Shown piece by piece: positions 59,632 to 64,000 of a stretch of DNA of 64,000 nt; position 1 is the first letter of the stretch; each line of letters begins with the position of its first letter. Source of the stretch: Monocercomonoides exilis (Eukaryota; Preaxostyla; Oxymonadida; Polymastigidae). The translations under genes and the position numbers were made by a program. The notes beneath the pieces are model-generated. The model worked only from the letters and a program-made list of their open reading frames with translations, did no database searches and had not been told where the DNA came from. The stretch covers positions 677,501-741,500 of the forward strand of contig LSRY02000001.1 in NCBI GenBank assembly GCA_001643675.2, written 5' to 3'.

Positions 59632-60886
59632 ATTCAATCTTTTCTTCATATTGACTCGATAGCGTTCGTTGGCGATTCGCTTTGCTTCCACTTTCTTCTC
59701 ATGTGACTTCATCAGATATCCAATAAAACTGGAATTAGCATCTGAGACGACTGCGGTCAATGGGTCTTTCAGGATTTGAAAATTCGTCAAACAACATGCA
59801 ATAGGGAAATACTCCGTCACTCTTTCCACTTCAAACGGCCATGGACGCCTGAAAACGGCAAAAAAAGTCTTCAACCTCCCAAAAAATCGCTCAACAATGA
59901 CTCTATTGGACGCCAATTCGGGTGTTCCGACAGGTTTTGAGAAAATTGCACCCAATTTTGGCCTTGCTCCAATGAATGCAGAGTCAGCAAGTATCTTTAC
60001 TCCTCCAAATTAACCATCAAACAGAGATTAATGGTATTTAAAAAGGACAAAATCGTGTGTTGACCCTGTTTGAACGTGGCTAATTGTACAAGCAGTACCA
60101 ATTCGAGGATTAACACCAACTTCCACCTTCACACAGTAAATATGATGCTTTCCACTATAAAATTTTTTTCCATATTCCAACCTCCCACCTGGTCGATTTG
60201 TTGGAATTACAGTACAATCCAAAACAAGACCCACCTCCTTCATTCCTTCAAGACAATCTGGTCGAAAAGTGAGAAATAAATCAGTCAAGGGCACTCTGAT
60301 GTCTGCAGCAATACTGTGAAGAAGACGTATTGTTGCATTTTGAGTGTCAAAAAAAGAAGAAGAAAGCATAAATGTGTGTGTAGTGGATCCATGATGAAGA
60401 AAAGTGAGTAATAGAAAAAGTTGATCAGAAAAATTGTTCATTGCTTTATCTTATCCTTGGTGAGGAGGGATTTCTTTTTGAAGAAGTTGGAGTAATAAAT
60501 CGAACTCAACTCGAGCGAAGCCAGTGAAGCGAAAAAAAGCAGTTTGGGTATTGCCTAAAATATTCAAAGCTCTCTCAATGATTGATGTGGATTTTTTTGT
60601 TTCTTTGACAGCAGGAGAAGCAGGCATTTTATTACTTTCTTCAACTCTCTCCAATACACTCAAAAGTGAAGATTCAGACATTGATCGAAACAGTCAAAAA
60701 ATGATAACAACAAACACACCCTTCATATGTAAATATTTTTGTGATCAAAAATGACCCATGATAAAAAACAATGGATGTTATTAAATCTCATTGGAACTTA
60801 GTCGATCTTTTTGGAATGATATCAAACTCATTTCAAAAAGTTAATGTTAATACGATATAACTAAATAAATTCGTATAAGTTCTTGT

Positions 60887-62550
60887 CAGGGCGGAAACTT
60901 GAGCCAGGGATGAAACCTGAGCCACATTGATCAAAATTTTCAAATAAAGTTTTTTGATCATAATGGAGAAGGTCATACCCTCTTTGGCCAGGCTGTTGGC
61001 TACAAGTGAAATGTGTTCAATGGAAAACGATACTATCAAAGCAATATATGCCTATGACATTTTAAACTTTTCTGAGCGAGAAATTGAGGAGTGTAAATTG
61101 ATATCACGTGTATCATTCCAAAGAGCTATCAAAGCGTGAAACGAATGTGGAAAAATAAGAAAGTGCGGAAGACCGACTCTTTTTACCATTTCAGAAGAGG
61201 ACAAATTTGAACAGCAAATATTGGCAGAGGTGCGCAATGGAAAAAATCCAACAAAGAAATTCATAGAGCAGATGGTTTCAATGCATTGTTTTTATATTTT
61301 TATTTAAAAATTTTTTTTATTTAGGCCAACGAGTTGTTATTGAAGAAGCGAAAAGATGATGAAGATACAAAAAAGGTGGACAAACATTTGGTCGATAGAT
61401 TTTTATCTAGAAATCCAAAAATTGAACTGGTTAAGCCGAAAGCTTTACCAATTGGACGTGTAGCCCACACATGCAAAATGGTTTTAAATCCATTTTTTAA
61501 TTGTTATGATATGTATATGCAGCAAATAATACCTCTGCCACAATTGATTTTTTATATCGACGAAACATCAACATCCTTTTCCGACTCGGAGCAAGATTTG
61601 GTGGCATCATCTTCTTCTACTCCTTCATCTATTATTGCTGAGCCATCTCTTCCATCTTCCACTATCATCGTATTTATGACAAGTGCGGATGGCTGCAGAT
61701 ATATTACTCCAGTTCTGATCCTATTAAAAACAATTCCCAACGAATACAGACTTGCTACAACCTCACTTGAGATTTTTATTCCAACTGCAAATGGACATCT
61801 CTCTTCAAATATATTTCTTGAATTATTAAAAAATAATTTCTGCCGGAAATATTGAAAAAATAGAATCAGATTGGAGAAAACTTTCGACATGCAGCTCTTA
61901 TTATGGACGGAGGAGTGGGTTATTTTCAGGAAGATATAAAGAAAGAATGCAGAGATAACTTAATTGATATGAAAAAATTACCATCTCACACATCCCACAT
62001 TCTCCAGCCAAACGATCAATTCATTTTTGCTAATATGAAGCGCGTTTTTTCAAAATCAAAGGATTGTGGCATGGTAACTTCAGCATCTGCGAGAAGAGAA
62101 GCCTTTGTGAAAGTTCTGAAAAATGGAATAGCTTCAGCAAGCTATCCAGAGACGATTATCGCATCATGGAAAGTGAGCGGAATGTGGCCAGTAAATAAAG
62201 AAGACATTCTCAGACACCTTCCAGATTCACCTCCAGAATGGGCTTAATCCGAAATTGAGCCAAAAAAAGCTCCTGAAGGTTCGTCTTATGGAGCAGTTTA
62301 CAGAGCTTCCGATAGGCTTGAAAACCTTTTTAAATAAACAACTTTTGATCTCAATTATTCTTCTTTATTTTTCATTATCTCTCTTTTCTTTCAATCCAAT
62401 TGAATGTTTTTAACATGTGCAATAAAGAAATATTGTATTTTTTCATCATTTTGCACTAATAAAAACTCAATTTCAAAAATATAAACTAAAAAATGAAAAA
62501 AATATTATTATTCATGAAAAGATCACTGGCTCGGGTTTTCACCCCCACTA
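60887..62550 (+). mobile_element. Pogo-type DNA transposon, copy 3, in the 5' region of Harbinger copy 4
   Basis: Left end CAGGGCGGAAACTTGAGCCAG; right end, reverse-complemented, TAGTGGGGGTGAAAACCCGAG followed by CCAGTGATC. The shared GAAAMCYYGAGCCAG block marks imperfect terminal repeats. The unit encloses a decayed pogo transposase and separates Harbinger copy 4 from a TGACTCAATCA-type motif cluster at 62568-62680 that probably belongs to its terminus. Target duplication not clear. Confidence 0.6.
60963..62337 (+). pseudogene. Pogo-type (DDE_1) transposase, copy 3 (decayed)
   Basis: Starts at ATG 60963 (MEKVIPSLARLLATSEM). The DNA-binding part contains NFSEREIEECKLISRVSFQRA and, after a TGA, NECGKIRKCGRPTLFTISEED. 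A 50-nt intron (GTTTCA..TTTAG, about 61274-61324) precedes ANELLLKKRKDDEDTKKVD. The catalytic part has FYIDETSTSFSD (first Asp). A frameshift near 61855 follows, then ALIMDGGVGYFQED (second Asp), LPSHTSHILQPNDQF (third Asp) and ASWKVSGMWPVNKED. A TAA after SPPEWA interrupts the tail, which continues PKKAPEGSSYGAVY to TAA at 62335. It aligns with copy 1 at 7.2-8.8 kb over its length. Confidence 0.7.
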
Positions 62551-62567
62551 TTCGTTGAACTTTTTCG

Positions 62568-62680
62568 AATTGAATGCATATTTTTGATTTGACTCAATCA
62601 ATTTGCCTTTAGTCGATCTTATTTGATTTGACTTAATCAAAATTGATTAGAAAAGATCTTTTTTGTGATCAAAAAATCAA
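62568..62680. repeat. TGACTCAATCA-type subterminal motif cluster
   Basis: Contains TTTGACTCAATCAATTTG and TTTGACTTAATCAAAATTG. Related to the motifs flanking Harbinger copy 1. Probably the outer end of Harbinger copy 4. Confidence 0.5.
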
Positions 62681-63400
62681 AAATTACGTGAAAAGTTTGA
62701 TCATTATTATTGAATGTTCTTAATGTTTTCAATTAAATAACAGTTTTTTTTTAAATATTTTTATATGTTCATCATTACGAGATTTTTCATATGTTTGCAC
62801 TATGTATTATTATCATTATAATCAATATTATTGATGTTTTTGTTATAAGTTTTTCATATTTGCTGTGTTACCCAAAGTATTCGAATAGTTTTATCTTTTA
62901 TTTTTAGCTGATTAAATGAAAGAATTATTTGATAACATGTTTGTTTTTATTATTTTTTTGTTTTTTTTTTTGATTTTTTGATGTGAATCATAAAATCATG
63001 TTTATTAAAAAGCTAACATCTATTATTGTCTATTAAATTTTCAATGTTTTCAATATTTTCAAACAAATAACATTATTTAAGTATTGAGTGAGTGAACAAA
63101 AGCTCTATTGTTAATATATCTGTTTATTTTTTCACTTTTTTATTTTGATAATTTAAGACTTGTTTTATTATGATCAGCATATTTTTTCTTATCATATCAA
63201 TATATTTTTATGTGAAAAATTTAAAGAATTGAATAATTTTATGCTTTTGTGTTTTTTCCAAAGATAATAGATAAACAATAAAAATATAAAAATTTGACAA
63301 CATGAAATTCAACGTTTTTCAATTTAAAAAATTAATATTTTTTCACTATTTTTATTAGCGTTATTTGTGAACAAAAAATATATTAAATTTTGACACGAAT
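62681..63400. other. AT-rich DNA without genes
   Basis: No ORF with coding character; T-rich. Confidence 0.4.
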
Positions 63401-63700
63401 TTGATTGGATTCTGAATTGATCATACACCCACAATTTTTGATATTTGCATTGACTCAATCAAATCGATTTGTCTCGATCAAATTTGCATTATATTTAACT
63501 CATTTGCTTTAGCAAAGGCAAATAATGTATGACCAGTTCAAATCGCATAAGTCACAATAGACCTTAAACGAATTGAGCAGGTCAATTCGAATTGACTAAG
63601 TCAAAACGTTTTCAGTCAATTTTAATGGTTTTGACTCAATCAGTTCGGTTTTCCTTCTATTTTTTTTGTGATCAAAAAATCAAAAATTATGTATCAATTT
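63401..63700. repeat. Second TGACTCAATCA motif cluster (solo Harbinger end?)
   Basis: Has GCATTGACTCAATCAAATCG, TTCGAATTGACTAAGTCAAA, TTTTGACTCAATCAGTTCGG, and a GTGATCAAAAAATCAAAAATT block that also occurs in the same orientation at 62670-62692. It looks like the end of another Harbinger element whose body lies beyond the window or is lost. Confidence 0.45.
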
Positions 63701-64000
63701 AGATTAGAATTATGAGAAGTTTTTTCTGTTTTCTGTTACAGAGTGGTTTGTTTTTAATTGTTTTTTTATAAATGTTCACTTATTTATTGTCTTTTATTTG
63801 TTTGCATTAAGTTTTTTTGAGATCATGAAAAATACATCGAAATTTTTGAAACAAGTTTTTTTAGTTATTTTTGATTTAATAATAAGTTTTTAATGTTCAA
63901 ACTGTTATTTATTGTTTTAATTATGGAGTTAGTATTCATTATTTCGTTGGTTTTATTTCAGTTTTATTTTGAAAAGATGTTATTTATTGAACAATTGTTT
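63701..64000. other. AT-rich DNA at the right edge
   Basis: Nothing recognised. Confidence 0.4.

Larger units (their letters stand above)
55618..60681 (-). pseudogene. Harbinger/IS5-type transposase, two exons, copy 4, split by a 3.6-kb insertion
   Basis: Exon 1 starts at ATG 60681 (MSESSLLSVLERVEE) and keeps one frame to 59624, with TAA at PPHQG-stop-DKAMN and two TAA codons around KYH-stop-SLFDG-stop. Catalytic blocks are VLDCTVIPT, LADSAFIGARPKLG and VERFFGRLKTFF. At NPEA the frame runs into the terminal repeat of an inserted element, which supplies a TAG. On the far side (56032-55981) the original tail resumes as PPPSSITTLFYSED with a phase-1 GTTAGA donor at 55980. The intron is 55980-55891. 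Exon 2 (from 55890) reads NSEAQEQRTGEDQ, a long Lys/Glu-rich stretch, then SSKWFLPN-TAG-WKSLRLFQQ and a short hydrophobic end near 55620. The Gln of the conserved motif is here a TAG. Confidence 0.75.

Noticed and set aside
4979-60453. Reassigned stop codons (TAA/TAG as Gln), as in some oxymonads and ciliates
   Set aside because: Stops do occur inside transposase frames, but the ATG5 and giant genes have thousands of codons with many CAA/CAG Gln and no internal TAA or TAG. In the transposases TAA usually replaces Leu, Lys, Glu or Tyr, not Gln, and TGA also appears.
1-64000. Trichomonad origin
   Set aside because: AT content and low-complexity proteins fit, but the introns lack the fixed trichomonad GTATGT and branch/acceptor block and are far too frequent.
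1-64000. CRISPR arrays, bacterial operons, riboswitches or Shine-Dalgarno signals
   Set aside because: None seen. Spliceosomal introns and eukaryotic families show nuclear eukaryotic DNA; the 22-bp tandem units at 11646 have no spacers.

Overview
KIND OF ORGANISM. This is nuclear DNA of an AT-rich unicellular eukaryote. The genes have very short spliceosomal introns (mostly about 40-110 nt, often starting GTTTRT, GTATG or GTGTG and ending TTTCAG/TTTAG), there are two nuclear-type tRNA genes, and the standard genetic code is used. A decayed gene with an extracellular beta-helix-like part, one membrane span and a pseudokinase resembles surface-receptor families I associate with oxymonads (Preaxostyla). 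The placement is an inference of about 50% confidence. A ZMYND10-like gene implies a cell with motile flagella. 

LAYOUT. 1-982: 5' half of a ZMYND10-like dynein-arm assembly gene on the minus strand, running off the left edge. 983-4600: AT-rich DNA with three palindromic MITE-like repeats. 4610-8872: a PIF/Harbinger-type element and then a pogo-type element that ends 7 bp before a tRNA-Val gene. 9100-18553: host genes, namely a secreted Gly/Asn/Met-rich protein, a five-exon Derlin, and a five-exon ATG5 whose core domains are split by about 1,400 residues of low-complexity insertion. A 1,031-bp near-perfect palindrome lies between Derlin and ATG5. 19042-37275: one minus-strand gene of about 6,000 codons, very rich in Ser and Glu/Lys, convergent with ATG5. 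37857-39215: a PUF-repeat protein; 39404-39475: tRNA-Pro. 39.5-45 kb: decayed coding sequence of unknown origin. 45.1-62.6 kb: a transposon graveyard with three more Harbinger copies, two more pogo copies, two more MITEs, and two separate elements of about 3 kb that inserted into Harbinger copies and left 7-8 bp target duplications. 

HOW IT FITS TOGETHER. The host genes have unrelated jobs (flagellar dynein assembly, ER quality control, autophagy, RNA binding, secretion). The mobile DNA is the connected part. All four Harbinger copies share one architecture: a DDE transposase exon, a phase-1 intron, and a second exon coding a Lys/Glu-rich stretch, a W-[FL]-[IL]-P-[NG]-Q-W-K-S motif and a Ser-rich tail. 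Every copy is damaged by stops, frameshifts or nested insertions. The pogo copies are also decayed. 

MAIN LEADS. (1) The ATG5 with giant insertions. (2) The conserved second exon of the Harbinger transposase. (3) A 3,591-bp element with terminal inverted repeats of about 403 bp, an 8-bp target duplication and a captured receptor-pseudokinase pseudogene. (4) The palindrome with 481-bp arms. All calls come from reading the sequence; no database search was run.
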